A stretch of 59,756 nucleotides of DNA from a virus (IMGVR_UViG_3300029787_000037:1-59756), one strand, 5' to 3'; shown: positions 23,046 to 30,921, numbered from the stretch's first letter. Notes: generated from the letters alone by a model not told the origin. Made by a program: numbers and translations.

Positions 23046-23464
23046 TAGCCTTCCTTTCCTAAATATGCTTTCAGATTTTCTAGAATGATTTCGATTGCGG
23101 CTAACGCCCCCGCACTAGGGTTGTCAGACAAATCCTCATCAACTTGGATGGGCGTACCTGTAGCAATCGACATTGCCCTTATCCGTTGGGCAACCCTCAG
23201 CCTCAGATAGTCCGCAACCCCTTTTGGTAGGGGGGTACGTCCGCTAGACCAGTTGTGATAGACAGCAGCGGTCAGACCAAACAAGCCGCGCAGTTCCTTC
23301 GGCTCCATGTCTAATGCCAACATGCATAGTCTGAACTGATCAGGTGACATAGTCCGCTGGCTTATACGCGGGTCATCCGTGGGGATAGCCTCAACATACC
23401 CAGCATTCTTACGGCTCCGATGGAACCGACTATCTAACAGTTTATCTGGCAGCATGTTAATCAT
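23045..23464 (-). CDS. HTH-containing small protein
   Basis: 139 residues. Residues about 38-85 ('TMSPDQFRLCMLALDMEPKELRGLFGLTAAVYHNWSSGRTPLPKGV') match the helix-turn-helix plan of bacterial XRE-type or MqsA-like domains, where 'VYHNWSSGR' is the recognition helix. The N-terminus is basic and the C-terminal helix holds Leu/Ile. It is coupled to the 19-codon ORF upstream by ATGA. A transcription regulator for the module is the likely reading. Confidence 0.65.
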   Translation of the reverse strand: MINMLPDKLLDSRFHRSRKNAGYVEAIPTDDPRISQRTMSPDQFRLCMLALDMEPKELRGLFGLTAAVYHNWSSGRTPLPKGVADYLRLRVAQRIRAMSIATGTPIQVDEDLSDNPSAGALAAIEIILENLKAYLGKEG

Positions 23465-23520
23465 AACAGCCTCATCAGGTTTTCAACCATCCGTGCGACA
23501 GCATCTATAAATTCCAGCAT
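23461..23520 (-). CDS. 19-residue coupled micro-ORF
   Basis: A 19-codon hydrophobic/amphipathic ORF ('MLEFIDAVARMVENLMRLL') whose ATG overlaps the stop upstream (TAATG) and whose TGA overlaps the next ATG (ATGA). It may serve only to carry ribosomes between genes, or encode a small membrane-active peptide. Confidence 0.4.
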   Translation of the reverse strand: MLEFIDAVARMVENLMRLL

Positions 23521-24047
23521 TACCGTCTCCTCTCATATGATCTGCCAACCTTCCAGAGGCGGCGGTCTTTACACAGGCGGCGAATACACCGCTCGTAATC
23601 CGTCTCTAGAAGATCATCGATGGCCTCGACTGACGCCATGAATTTAGCCTTCAGTTTCCGACCAGAGATTGTCTCTTCTTTGGCGAGGCCATCCATGATG
23701 ATGTCCATACCTTTCACCAGCCTGTCGCGTTTGCTCTCACGTTTAACGACTTTCTGTCGCCACTCTGGCATCTCAATGGCGGGTCTCTGGGCGGGTTGTA
23801 GAAGGCGTTGCCTCCGCTCATCTTCCTCGTATTGTTTGACCCTTTTCTCCCAGGCTGCACGTACTTCGGGACGCCTGTGATCAAGGAAGGCTGGGATTTC
23901 ACATAACAGATCGACCTCTGCATCCCTATTTACGACTGGCACCACTTCAGCCTTTGGCTTCGGCGTTGCTTTTGGCTTTCCCTTCGGGGTCTCCTGGCGG
24001 GAGACGATTGCACCCGCCAAGTCTTCCATGCCTACGTTATGCCGCAT
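23520..24047 (-). CDS. Basic protein of unknown function in the CobT-like module
   Basis: 175 residues from ATG 24047, eleven bases inside the upstream gene. A Lys/Pro-rich linker (residues about 20-40, 'KGKPKATPKPKAE') is followed by charged helices and a very basic C-terminus ('RRLCKDRRLWKVGRSYERRR'). 'ISGRKLKAKFMASVEAIDDLLETDYERCIRRL' looks like a winged-helix-type segment. Nucleic-acid binding is plausible. It sits third from the end of the leftward module, and no family is recognised. Confidence 0.55.
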   Translation of the reverse strand: MRHNVGMEDLAGAIVSRQETPKGKPKATPKPKAEVVPVVNRDAEVDLLCEIPAFLDHRRPEVRAAWEKRVKQYEEDERRQRLLQPAQRPAIEMPEWRQKVVKRESKRDRLVKGMDIIMDGLAKEETISGRKLKAKFMASVEAIDDLLETDYERCIRRLCKDRRLWKVGRSYERRR

Positions 24048-24720
24048 TTTTATCGGCCCCCTCGCCCACAACAGGGTTAACCAAACGTGCAGTGATCACG
24101 CTACGGGCCTCTAAAAATTTCTGGGTCATAGCTTCCCCGAAATTCTGATCCAATAACCACTTCGGTGCATCAAAGGCATGGAAGGTAATAAGACCGTCAC
24201 CTTTCATCTCTCCGACTTCTGTGATCTGTGAGAACGGCCACCATTCTGTTACCCCATTGATGCTTAACTGCACCGCTTTCTCAGTTGTGCGGGACTTAAC
24301 CGCATAGAAGCGGATGATGGGGGACGGGGTGCCAGACTTGCCCCCGCCGCTGGACCGTCCACGGGGGACAAAATTATCGATGCGACTATCTAGGTCTACC
24401 ACTGTGGTGCGGACGCTGGTATCCAGAACATTAAATGTGTTCTCATCTAGGTAGTTCATGCTGATCCAGTCGATGGCATAGTCTGCGTCATTATACAGAT
24501 ACGCCTCACCCAACCGACCTGTTACGTCCCGCTTATCTTTGCGGTGAATGACCAGTGCGGCGGGACCCCACTTGCCATCCAGCTTTACCAGTTTCACCCA
24601 GACCTTTGTATGGGGTGCGAATTTTCCGCTACGCCCCACCTTCGGGCCAGTGGTTGCACCAAATGGGAAGGCCAGTTCGGTGCCGTCTTGAAGTTTGAAT
24701 GTGTTTTGACTGATAGTCAT
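24037..24720 (-). CDS. Unknown protein following the VWA gene
   Basis: 227 residues. N-terminal beta-rich sequence 'FKLQDGTELAFPFGATTGPKVGRSGKFAPHTKVWVKLVKLDG' is followed by a Gly/Ser linker near 121-130 ('GRSSGGGKSGTPSP') and a second beta segment ('IIRFYAVKSRTTEKAVQLSINGVTEWWPFSQI'), then a helical tail. No known family. The leader repeats the (GACA)4 + AGCAACCGAAAGGA arrangement of the CobT-like gene, which suggests joint control. It may be a substrate, adaptor or DNA-binding partner of the ATPase/VWA machine. Confidence 0.6.
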   Translation of the reverse strand: MTISQNTFKLQDGTELAFPFGATTGPKVGRSGKFAPHTKVWVKLVKLDGKWGPAALVIHRKDKRDVTGRLGEAYLYNDADYAIDWISMNYLDENTFNVLDTSVRTTVVDLDSRIDNFVPRGRSSGGGKSGTPSPIIRFYAVKSRTTEKAVQLSINGVTEWWPFSQITEVGEMKGDGLITFHAFDAPKWLLDQNFGEAMTQKFLEARSVITARLVNPVVGEGADKNAA

Positions 24721-24772
24721 TTCTTGATCCTTTCGGTTGCTAAAAATTTGTCTGTCTGTCTGTCTGTCGTTT
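24721..24772 (-). promoter_or_regulatory. (GACA)4 + AGCAACCG leader of the gene at 24720
   Basis: On the minus strand: (GACA)4, then AATTTTT, AGCAACCG, AAAGGA and the ATG. It fills the gap between the VWA gene and the gene at 24720, and matches the leader before the CobT-like gene block for block. Confidence 0.65.
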
Positions 24773-24840
24773 GATGCAGGTGCATCGTCATGTCCACCAG
24801 ACCCGATGTTCTGGGCCTGATGGACATTGCGTTGAACCCG

Positions 24841-25740
24841 CTAGCTAAAGTGAGCCTTTCGGTACTTGTCGCTCTCGCGTATCAACGTATCGAGAACCTC
24901 CGTGCAGAGGTTCCCAGCATGGCAACCATCGATGCCAACGGGGAAAGTGGAGTTGATTTTGACAGAACCAATGCCAACCCCGATGGCTTCAATGCCCCAC
25001 GCCGTTAATAGTCTGACGATGCTAGCCTCTCGCGGCCCAACGCATCCATCTGTCAGGACTAACATGACCTTGCGGTCTTCTGGACGGGACCGCATTTGAA
25101 GGCCAGCCCATGCCATGCATTTATCTAGCGGGGTCCCGCCCACGGATTTGATACGTGCCACAAACCCTTCGCGCTTAATCCAGGGGTCTCTGAACCCCTT
25201 GATCAGGGTGCCGCCGCGCCCCGTGACATCACCGCCATAGTGGTTAGATGTTGTTTTACCTTCACTGATACAGGCACCTTCATCCCTGGACCGCCAGTAT
25301 CCATTCGCCCGATTGCCTTGGGCGTCGACATAGGTTTGGCATTTGTCGTGCCGTCTATCTTCAATACCAGGGAAGGCCATCATGTTGAATGTGACCCCTG
25401 CCTCTTCCAGTGCATCGCCTAACACCAGGGCTAGCCCATTGGCGTTATATTGGCGTATGCCGCCCATGCTGCCCGAATTGTCGATCAGGATGGACACGGC
25501 GGTGGTGAAACCCTTTTCCTTCCATTTTGTTTTGAAGACGTTGGTGTTTCCCGTCTTAACCGCTGACAGGCGGCGGGTATCTAACCGCCCTGCCTCGCGG
25601 AGACGTTTCACGCCCTGTCTGTCTGGGTTCAGCAGTAGCCGTGCCAGCTTGGCTTTCAGGACTGAAGTGCTAACCCGCATTGTCTTGCGAATTTCCTTAG
25701 TGGCTTTCGCCCGTGCTCTGAAATTTGCATCCGTTGCCAT
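24841..25740 (-). CDS. VWA-domain protein, like the C-terminal half of CobT
   Basis: 299 residues. 'AGRLDTRRLSAVKTGNTNVFKTKW' near residue 48 and 'VSILIDNSGSMGG' near 85 match the CobT C-terminal region. The MIDAS is complete: D-x-S-x-S, the Thr in 'SVGGTPLDK' near 225, and 'MLVLTDGCVG' near 250. A long insertion (about 115-215) follows the MIDAS strand. VWA proteins clasp a metal ion and a partner, here presumably the CobS/MoxR-like ATPase. Strong GGAGG lies nine bases before the ATG, inside the end of the preceding gene, so the two halves of CobT are split but coupled. Confidence 0.88.
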   Translation of the reverse strand: MATDANFRARAKATKEIRKTMRVSTSVLKAKLARLLLNPDRQGVKRLREAGRLDTRRLSAVKTGNTNVFKTKWKEKGFTTAVSILIDNSGSMGGIRQYNANGLALVLGDALEEAGVTFNMMAFPGIEDRRHDKCQTYVDAQGNRANGYWRSRDEGACISEGKTTSNHYGGDVTGRGGTLIKGFRDPWIKREGFVARIKSVGGTPLDKCMAWAGLQMRSRPEDRKVMLVLTDGCVGPREASIVRLLTAWGIEAIGVGIGSVKINSTFPVGIDGCHAGNLCTEVLDTLIRESDKYRKAHFS

Positions 25741-25744
25741 TGTC

Positions 25745-26926
25745 TTAGTCCTCCAAAATGCCCATGAAAATTTCGTTAGGGTTCATTACTCCGATATCGA
25801 CGCCATGCTCCTCAAAGCCCTCCAGCATCGTGTGGCGTTCTACAATTTCATCTACAAGGCTTCCGATATCGCGGCCCGAATGTTCCGCAATGTGCTTGTC
25901 ATCCAGGGGGGACCCTGCATCCCCATTTTCGGAGTACCCACGGCTAGGGCCTTCGCTCTCGCCTTCGCCTTCGGGGCGTCCTTCGCCTTCCTGATCGGAC
26001 CCGCCGCTGCCGCCGCCTTCGCCTTCTTGATCGGACGCACCGCCCTGGCCCTGGCCTTCGCCTTCGCCTTCGCCTTCGCGGTTAGACGGTCCACCCTGAC
26101 CATCCTCTTCAGTAACGTCCCCGTCTTCGCTCTCGCCTTCGCCTTGGCCTTCGCCTTGGCCTTCATCTTCGCGGTCATCATCGTTGAATTCATCATCCGA
26201 CTTCGGCGGCGTTGGGCCTTCGCCTTCGCCTTCGCCTTCGGGCGGCTCTGGCGCGACCTGTTTTCCCGCCAAGTCTGCGAACCAACGGGCGGTCTCCAGA
26301 ATATCTTGTGTGTTTTCAGCGGCTGCAATTTCCGCAACGGCTCGTTCAAAGATAGCGAGGGTATCGGGGGGTATCCCGTCTAGCATCTCTGCCACTTGGT
26401 CCCCCAGGTTGCCATACAGTGCATGGTACGCCATCAAGTTAACGCAGTATCCCCACTGGTCCTCGCATCTGGGGTCAGGGGTCCCCATCTTCGCGCAATA
26501 GCTGGTAAGTGCTGCGAGAATGTTACGGGCGTTGCCAAACTGAAATTTGTTGATCAGTTCCCGCTCCTGGCGCGGGTCCTCAAAACAGTTCACCAAATGT
26601 GAGAGGCCTTCCGCACAGGCTTCCTTCCAGACCTCTACGTCTGTGTAGAGGTTATGCCCCATTTCATGGGCGGCGAACCCAGAGAATACATCTGCCTCAT
26701 AACGCGATAGAACCGCATTGGCTGGTAGGTATGGGAAGGTGATCTTTGTGCGGATCACCCGCTCACCTTCCGCATTGGTTTTGATGTTCCACGATGTGGA
26801 CGCCGTGTCCCCGTGGAAGTCCACCCGTACCGTCTCCACTTTTAGACCCGCATTGGCGAGACTGGTATGGCAAGATGCCTGTAAGGCGGTGCTCAGATCC
26901 TGTGCTATGACTTGTTGATGTTTCAC
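25745..26926 (-). CDS. CobT-like protein with HEMGH motif and acidic repeat linker
   Basis: 393 residues from GTG 26926, seven bases after AAAGGA; the longer frame upstream merely translates the (GACA)n leader. Residues about 75-140 hold 'FSGFAAHEMGHNLYTDVEVW', a zinc-metallopeptidase-type HExxH, and 'LVNCFEDPRQERELINKF', which resembles the CobT 'EQARVEAIG' segment and offers a third ligand Glu. Residues about 230-340 are repeats of Gly-Glu with Asp, Gln and Pro, as in the CobT acidic linker. The C-terminal 50 residues lead to where CobT would enter its VWA domain, which here is the next gene. Confidence 0.8.
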   Translation of the reverse strand: MKHQQVIAQDLSTALQASCHTSLANAGLKVETVRVDFHGDTASTSWNIKTNAEGERVIRTKITFPYLPANAVLSRYEADVFSGFAAHEMGHNLYTDVEVWKEACAEGLSHLVNCFEDPRQERELINKFQFGNARNILAALTSYCAKMGTPDPRCEDQWGYCVNLMAYHALYGNLGDQVAEMLDGIPPDTLAIFERAVAEIAAAENTQDILETARWFADLAGKQVAPEPPEGEGEGEGPTPPKSDDEFNDDDREDEGQGEGQGEGESEDGDVTEEDGQGGPSNREGEGEGEGQGQGGASDQEGEGGGSGGSDQEGEGRPEGEGESEGPSRGYSENGDAGSPLDDKHIAEHSGRDIGSLVDEIVERHTMLEGFEEHGVDIGVMNPNEIFMGILED

Positions 26927-26971
26927 TGTCTTGTCCTTTCGGTTGCTTTGTCTGTCTGTCTGTCTGTCTAG
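26927..26971 (-). promoter_or_regulatory. (GACA)5 + AGCAACCG leader of the CobT-like gene
   Basis: On the minus strand: (GACA)5 then AAAGCAACCGAAAGGACAAGACA before the GTG (given here as blocks). The box AGCAACCGAAAGGA is identical to that before the gene at 24720. Confidence 0.7.
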
Positions 26972-27027
26972 GGGTATTGTGTGAGGCCCCGCCGTGTATG
27001 CTGCGAGGCCCCAAGGCAATAACCCTA
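26969..27027 (-). other. Hairpin between the ATPase and CobT-like genes
   Basis: TAGGGGTATTG (26969-26979) can pair with CAATAACCCTA (27017-27027) with one mismatch, enclosing two GAGGCCCC copies. The stem includes the ATPase stop codon. There is no T-run, so this is more likely an mRNA-stabilising or processing stem than a terminator. Confidence 0.45.
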
Positions 27028-28530
27028 TTGGCTGAAGGGAAGGTCCCCTTCGGCTTCGTTGGCTTCGCCTTCTTGATCCTTCGCGGCGGCGGCGTCCAAC
27101 TCCGCTTGGACCGCTTCGGTATCTTCCCCGCGAATTGCAGCAATCATAGCCGCCTTGTGGTTATGAATATTCCAGAGTTGCACGGCGGTCTCCTGATCAT
27201 CAGGACGGGCCGCACCGATAACGGTGGACATGAACGCATGTTCAGGGGACCAGCCGTCCTTGATGGCACAAACAAAGGGGACAAGGGACCGCATCGACGG
27301 GCCGATATCGGCGGCTTGGCCTTCGCGCTCTGCCTTCCTAAGTACGTTGGCGAATGAAATCACCTTCTGTGCAGCCGCCTTCGTAATGGCGGCGTCCTTG
27401 GACAGGATAGTGGCTTCCAAGTCCTTGTCTGGATAGTCCACCCGCTCCTTGAAGGCCCAACGGTCCATCATGCTTGTGTCCTGTACCTGACAGCCGCTGT
27501 ACTGGCCTGTCAGGTCCCCATTACCGTTGGAATTGTCACAGGCAAATATCAGGACATCTTCGGCAATGTTGACCACTTCGCCCGTCTCCAGGGTAAACTG
27601 GCGGTCATCAACGTCCAGCATGTTGAGGAATACGAGGTCCGCTGGATCTGCGCGGAAAATTTCATCTAAGACAATCACGGCCCCCCGCTGCTTAAGTGCA
27701 TGGGTGAGGGAACCATCATTCCAAACCGTGTCCCCGTTTTCGATACCCATCGCCCCAACAAGTTCAATCGGGTTTACTGAGCGGGAAAAATTGATCTTAA
27801 AAAATGGGCGTCCGGTCATGGCCGCGAATTGTTTGGGAGCGGACGTTTTACCGGACCCCTTCGGACCCCATAGCAGTGCGGTGTAGCGGCCCCCGCTATT
27901 GTAGCCGCCCAGGGTTGCGAGTGTTTGGGCGATCTGCGGTTGCCACTGATAGTGAGATTTCAGCGGCGGGGTCTGGGGACAATCGAAAGTCTTGATCACC
28001 CCGTTCAGGCCTTCAACGCCGAATAGGTCTGTGGCGTAGGCGTCCTCGCCCTGGTTAACAGGGATGGTTTTGAGCTTCGGCTTGATTGGCCCTGCATCCC
28101 TGTTTGGGGCGGCGGCGGTATTATCCACGACCACTTTTGGCGCACGGGCGGCGGCGATTAATTCGCCTATCTTTTCCCGCTTTTCCGCATAGCCCAGGTT
28201 GGCTATGGCGTCGATCTCAGCCGTGTCGGGATCAACCCCAACGGGTACGGGGACTGGCTCCGCAATCGGTGCAGCCGCGACCGCTGCGGCCACAGACTGC
28301 GGCGGCGTTGGGCGTGGCGTTGATGCTGAGGGGGAAGGGGCGGGGGAGCCTTTAAGGCGTCCAAAGTCTGAAGGATCAATCCCCAAGGCCTGGGCGGTGT
28401 CGGTAATTTCAGCAACCCGTAGGGCCTCTGGTTTGATGTGTTTGAAACGGCCTGAAGTGTCCGCTTTCATCCGGTTACGAATTTCCGCGAGAATGGCGGT
28501 TCGTTGGTCTGGGCTGTATTTGTACTCCAC
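27025..28530 (-). CDS. AAA+ ATPase, CobS/MoxR type
   Basis: 501 residues from GTG 28530 with TAGGAG upstream. An N-terminal helical domain (about 1-60, 'ILAEIRNRMKADTSGRFKHIKPEALRVAEI') is followed by a Pro/Ala linker, then the ATPase: Walker A 'LWGPKGSGKTSAPKQF' near 219, 'KINFSRSVNPIELVGAMGI', Walker B 'VIVLDEIFRADPADLVFLNMLD' near 288, sensor 1 'VLIFACDNSNGNGD', and a C-terminal lid. 'FFKINFSRSVNPIELVG' is typical of CobS/MoxR ATPases, which remodel or power VWA partners. It heads the module with the CobT-like pair. Confidence 0.9.
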   Translation of the reverse strand: MEYKYSPDQRTAILAEIRNRMKADTSGRFKHIKPEALRVAEITDTAQALGIDPSDFGRLKGSPAPSPSASTPRPTPPQSVAAAVAAAPIAEPVPVPVGVDPDTAEIDAIANLGYAEKREKIGELIAAARAPKVVVDNTAAAPNRDAGPIKPKLKTIPVNQGEDAYATDLFGVEGLNGVIKTFDCPQTPPLKSHYQWQPQIAQTLATLGGYNSGGRYTALLWGPKGSGKTSAPKQFAAMTGRPFFKINFSRSVNPIELVGAMGIENGDTVWNDGSLTHALKQRGAVIVLDEIFRADPADLVFLNMLDVDDRQFTLETGEVVNIAEDVLIFACDNSNGNGDLTGQYSGCQVQDTSMMDRWAFKERVDYPDKDLEATILSKDAAITKAAAQKVISFANVLRKAEREGQAADIGPSMRSLVPFVCAIKDGWSPEHAFMSTVIGAARPDDQETAVQLWNIHNHKAAMIAAIRGEDTEAVQAELDAAAAKDQEGEANEAEGDLPFSQ

Positions 28531-28570
28531 TTTTTATCTCCTAGTCTGTCTGTTTTGGTTCTGTCATAGG
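28531..28570 (-). promoter_or_regulatory. Leader of the AAA+ gene with short (GACA)n
   Basis: On the minus strand ACAGACAGACTAGGAG precedes the GTG; the tetranucleotide run is shorter than in the downstream genes of the module and lacks the AGCAACCG box. Confidence 0.4.
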
Positions 28571-29098
28571 CTCTGCCCACGGGCAACGCCCAACACCAAT
28601 ATATTCGCGTTCGCTGTATAAAACAAGGGCTACATGCATTTTTTACAGGGGCCTTATGTCTGATACCAATGTGCAGGGCCTCAGAGAGTATGACGGCCCG
28701 CCCCCCGGTTTCTTACATCGTCCAGAAAACTTTTATTTTCCGCGCCAGACAGACAGACAGACAAGGCCCCGCCCCAGACAAACGGCCCACAGACAGACAA
28801 GGTATGACCGAAAGTATGACCGCCCGCCGCAGCCCGCCGCGCAGCCCCCGTCCCGCCTCACTATCCCGCCGTGGCCCCGCTGATTTCATATCAGCCGCCC
28901 AGACAAATCGAACACTTTGTCTGGCCCTGGCCCACATCGACCAGAAGACACTCTGGCACCCCAGACCTGATCTCCGCGCCGCCCGCGATCCGCCCTGAAC
29001 CCAGTGCTTACGTTTTTGAGGGCTTAAACACGTTGTCTGAAAACACTGTTTTTAAAAATTTTTTTATATTATATTGTTGTCTATGGTCTGGAGGATCT
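28571..29098. repeat. Repeat-rich non-coding region between early module and terminase
   Basis: About 530 bases without a convincing gene. It contains (CAGA)4 at 28746-28761, two more CAGACA clusters to 28800, two GTATGACCG units (28802-28822), a CCCCGCTGATT with a CTGAT/ATCAG hairpin (28875-28895), and CCAGACAAA / TTTGTCTGG at 28899-28923. These are the same word families as attP and the early leaders. The last 60 bases are very A/T-rich and lead into the terminase start, so a late promoter is likely there. Candidate roles: packaging site, promoter/operator cluster, recombination enhancer. Confidence 0.5.
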
Positions 29099-29605
29099 AT
29101 GGCTAGACGAATAGACAAAAAGCCACCTAAGCATTTGCGGAAGATGGCGGCATTTAACCAAGAGATTTCAAAGATTGAACAAGAAGACATGCTGTTTCAG
29201 CACCCGTCCTTCTTGGGAAATCAACGGCAGTTTATTGATACGTTATATAAAGAGCTACCCGCCCTAGCGGATCGCTTGGTCAGTTATATGTCCGCTGTTC
29301 CAGAGCGTCATGTCAGCGCAAATGGCACGATGCAGTTGATGATCCCTGAGAAAGCCGCTCTTACAGACGGGCAACTCCAGCTTTTTAAGATGATCTTACA
29401 GAAAGGGCTACCGAACCAGCAGCCTGTAAATATGAACGGCGACCAGAGCCAAAAGACGGACGGGAAAGTCCACATCACCATCAACCAGTCTGGTCCTGAG
29501 ATAGACTTTGACCAGAGTGGGGAAGTAATACAGGGGGTCCAACAAGGTCGGGCAAAACAGGTGGGGACCCTGACGTTCAAGAAGCCCGAGGTTCTCAAGA
29601 AGTGA
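29099..29605 (+). CDS. Putative small terminase subunit
   Basis: 168 residues from ATG 29099, six bases after GGAGG; the longer open frame upstream is in repeat DNA. A basic N-terminus ('MARRIDKKPPKHLRKMAAF') is followed by helical sequence and a beta-like C-terminal tail ('VHITINQSGPEIDFDQSG'). Direct similarity is not recognised, but its position immediately before the large terminase, with an overlap of four bases, is the standard place for the DNA-recognition subunit. Confidence 0.6.
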   Translation: MARRIDKKPPKHLRKMAAFNQEISKIEQEDMLFQHPSFLGNQRQFIDTLYKELPALADRLVSYMSAVPERHVSANGTMQLMIPEKAALTDGQLQLFKMILQKGLPNQQPVNMNGDQSQKTDGKVHITINQSGPEIDFDQSGEVIQGVQQGRAKQVGTLTFKKPEVLKK

Positions 29606-30921
29606 GCCAAGAGGTAACCTTTGAGGCGCATCACGGGCAACAACTAGTCCTTGCGGACGAACATCGTTTTATGACCCTGGTATGTGGACGGCGTTGGGGT
29701 AAGGATCACCTAGCTTGTATTAAAATCCTCTCTCATAGCTTGTCTCATGTGTCTCCTCGCGGCGGTAAAATCTACGCTTGGTTAAATCCAGTCTATAATC
29801 CGCAAGGGAAAGAGAGCTTCCGTGTCTTTCGGACTTTTGCGGAGTCCGGTGGCTTGGTTCAGAAGTGCATAGAAACCCCACCAATGGAGATACGACTAAT
29901 AAACGGAGACAAGGTTGTCTTCTTTTCGGCAGATCAACCGGATAACTTACGGGGTGGTCAGTATGATGGGGTCATAATTAACGAGGCGGGGCTTATTGGG
30001 GACCTTGAAGATCTATGGTCTGGTCCTGTCGCTGCTATGTTGTTGGATAGAGCGGGGTGGGCTTGGCTACAGGGGACCCCGAAAGGGAAAGGACCCCTAC
30101 ATAAATTCTTCCTTCGCGGCCTTGTAGACAAATTAGACAACGGTAAACCTAATCCTTGGAAGTCTTACCGTTTCCCCACCAAGACAAATCCATTTATTCC
30201 CGCCGAAGAACTGGATCGTCTCAAGGACGAACTACCGGAGGATATGTTTCAGCAAGAATTCCTTGCTGAATTCCTTGATAGTGGTGGTGCAGTCTTCAGA
30301 GGCTTAGATCGAATGAGGGCTAATAGTGAAAACACTCGTATTTTACCTCAAAGCGATATGTGTCGAGTTGGTGTCGATCTTGCTAAACACACTGATTTCA
30401 CTGTTGCTGTTGCTTTGGACCCTGCCAGCAATGTTATTGGCTTTGATCGTTTTAACAATCTTGACTGGAATATCGTCACCACGCGGATTGAGAGGTTCTG
30501 TTCACGCTATAGGGGAACGGTGGTCCTTGATGCCTCTGGAGTGGGCGATCCGATCTACGACAACCTTGCGTCAAAAGGCTTGGCTATTCGACCAGTTAAG
30601 TTCACGAATGAGAGAAAGACCCAGATGGTTCAAAATCTCATGCTCCTTATTGAAGAGGGGATAATGCGGATACCGATACCTGATGGCTCCACTGGTATAG
30701 ACAATTCCACGGAACATCTTTGGCGTGAACTAGAGGCTTACAGCTATAACATCACTGCCACTGGTCGTATTCGTTACGAAGCTCCGCGAGGCTTCCATGA
30801 TGACTGTGTAACTGCCCTCTTCTTGGCTGCATCTGAGTTGGCTCCCCAAATGTCAGGTCATCATATGTTTAATGAATTAGAACTCTCCCGCGAAATCGGA
30901 CAGGCAAGCCACGGGTACTAG
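29602..30921 (+). CDS. terL: Terminase large subunit
   Basis: 439 residues from GTG 29602, inside the previous stop. The packaging ATPase has Walker A 'VCGRRWGKDHLA' near residue 27 and Walker B 'YDGVIINEAGLIGD' near 122, with coupling motif 'WAWLQGTPKGKG'. The nuclease domain has 'RVGVDLAKHTDFTVAVAL' near 253 with its catalytic Asp, 'GTVVLDASGVGDPIYD' near 310 and 'HDDCVTALFLA' near 395. It pumps DNA into the prohead and cuts it. The Walker B reads N-E-A rather than D-E-A. Confidence 0.94.
   Translation: MSQEVTFEAHHGQQLVLADEHRFMTLVCGRRWGKDHLACIKILSHSLSHVSPRGGKIYAWLNPVYNPQGKESFRVFRTFAESGGLVQKCIETPPMEIRLINGDKVVFFSADQPDNLRGGQYDGVIINEAGLIGDLEDLWSGPVAAMLLDRAGWAWLQGTPKGKGPLHKFFLRGLVDKLDNGKPNPWKSYRFPTKTNPFIPAEELDRLKDELPEDMFQQEFLAEFLDSGGAVFRGLDRMRANSENTRILPQSDMCRVGVDLAKHTDFTVAVALDPASNVIGFDRFNNLDWNIVTTRIERFCSRYRGTVVLDASGVGDPIYDNLASKGLAIRPVKFTNERKTQMVQNLMLLIEEGIMRIPIPDGSTGIDNSTEHLWRELEAYSYNITATGRIRYEAPRGFHDDCVTALFLAASELAPQMSGHHMFNELELSREIGQASHGY

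Noticed and set aside
24749-24768. (GTCT)n runs as sequencing or assembly error
   Set aside because: Runs occur at several separate loci with consistent placement before start codons and shared flanking blocks.
25852-26349. A Lys/Ala-rich frame on the minus strand
   Set aside because: Out-of-frame reading of the same acidic repeat; no start site or similarity, while the overlapping frame has CobT features.
25343-26383. A 346-residue plus-strand frame rich in Ala and Phe
   Set aside because: It is the antisense of the Gly-Glu linker in the CobT-like gene; repeated GAA/GGC codons give FAFAFAF on the other strand.
28656-28883. A 75-residue protein upstream of the terminase
   Set aside because: Beyond its first 25 codons it merely translates the (CAGA)n repeats (Gln-Thr-Asp-Arg), and no ribosome-binding site is evident.
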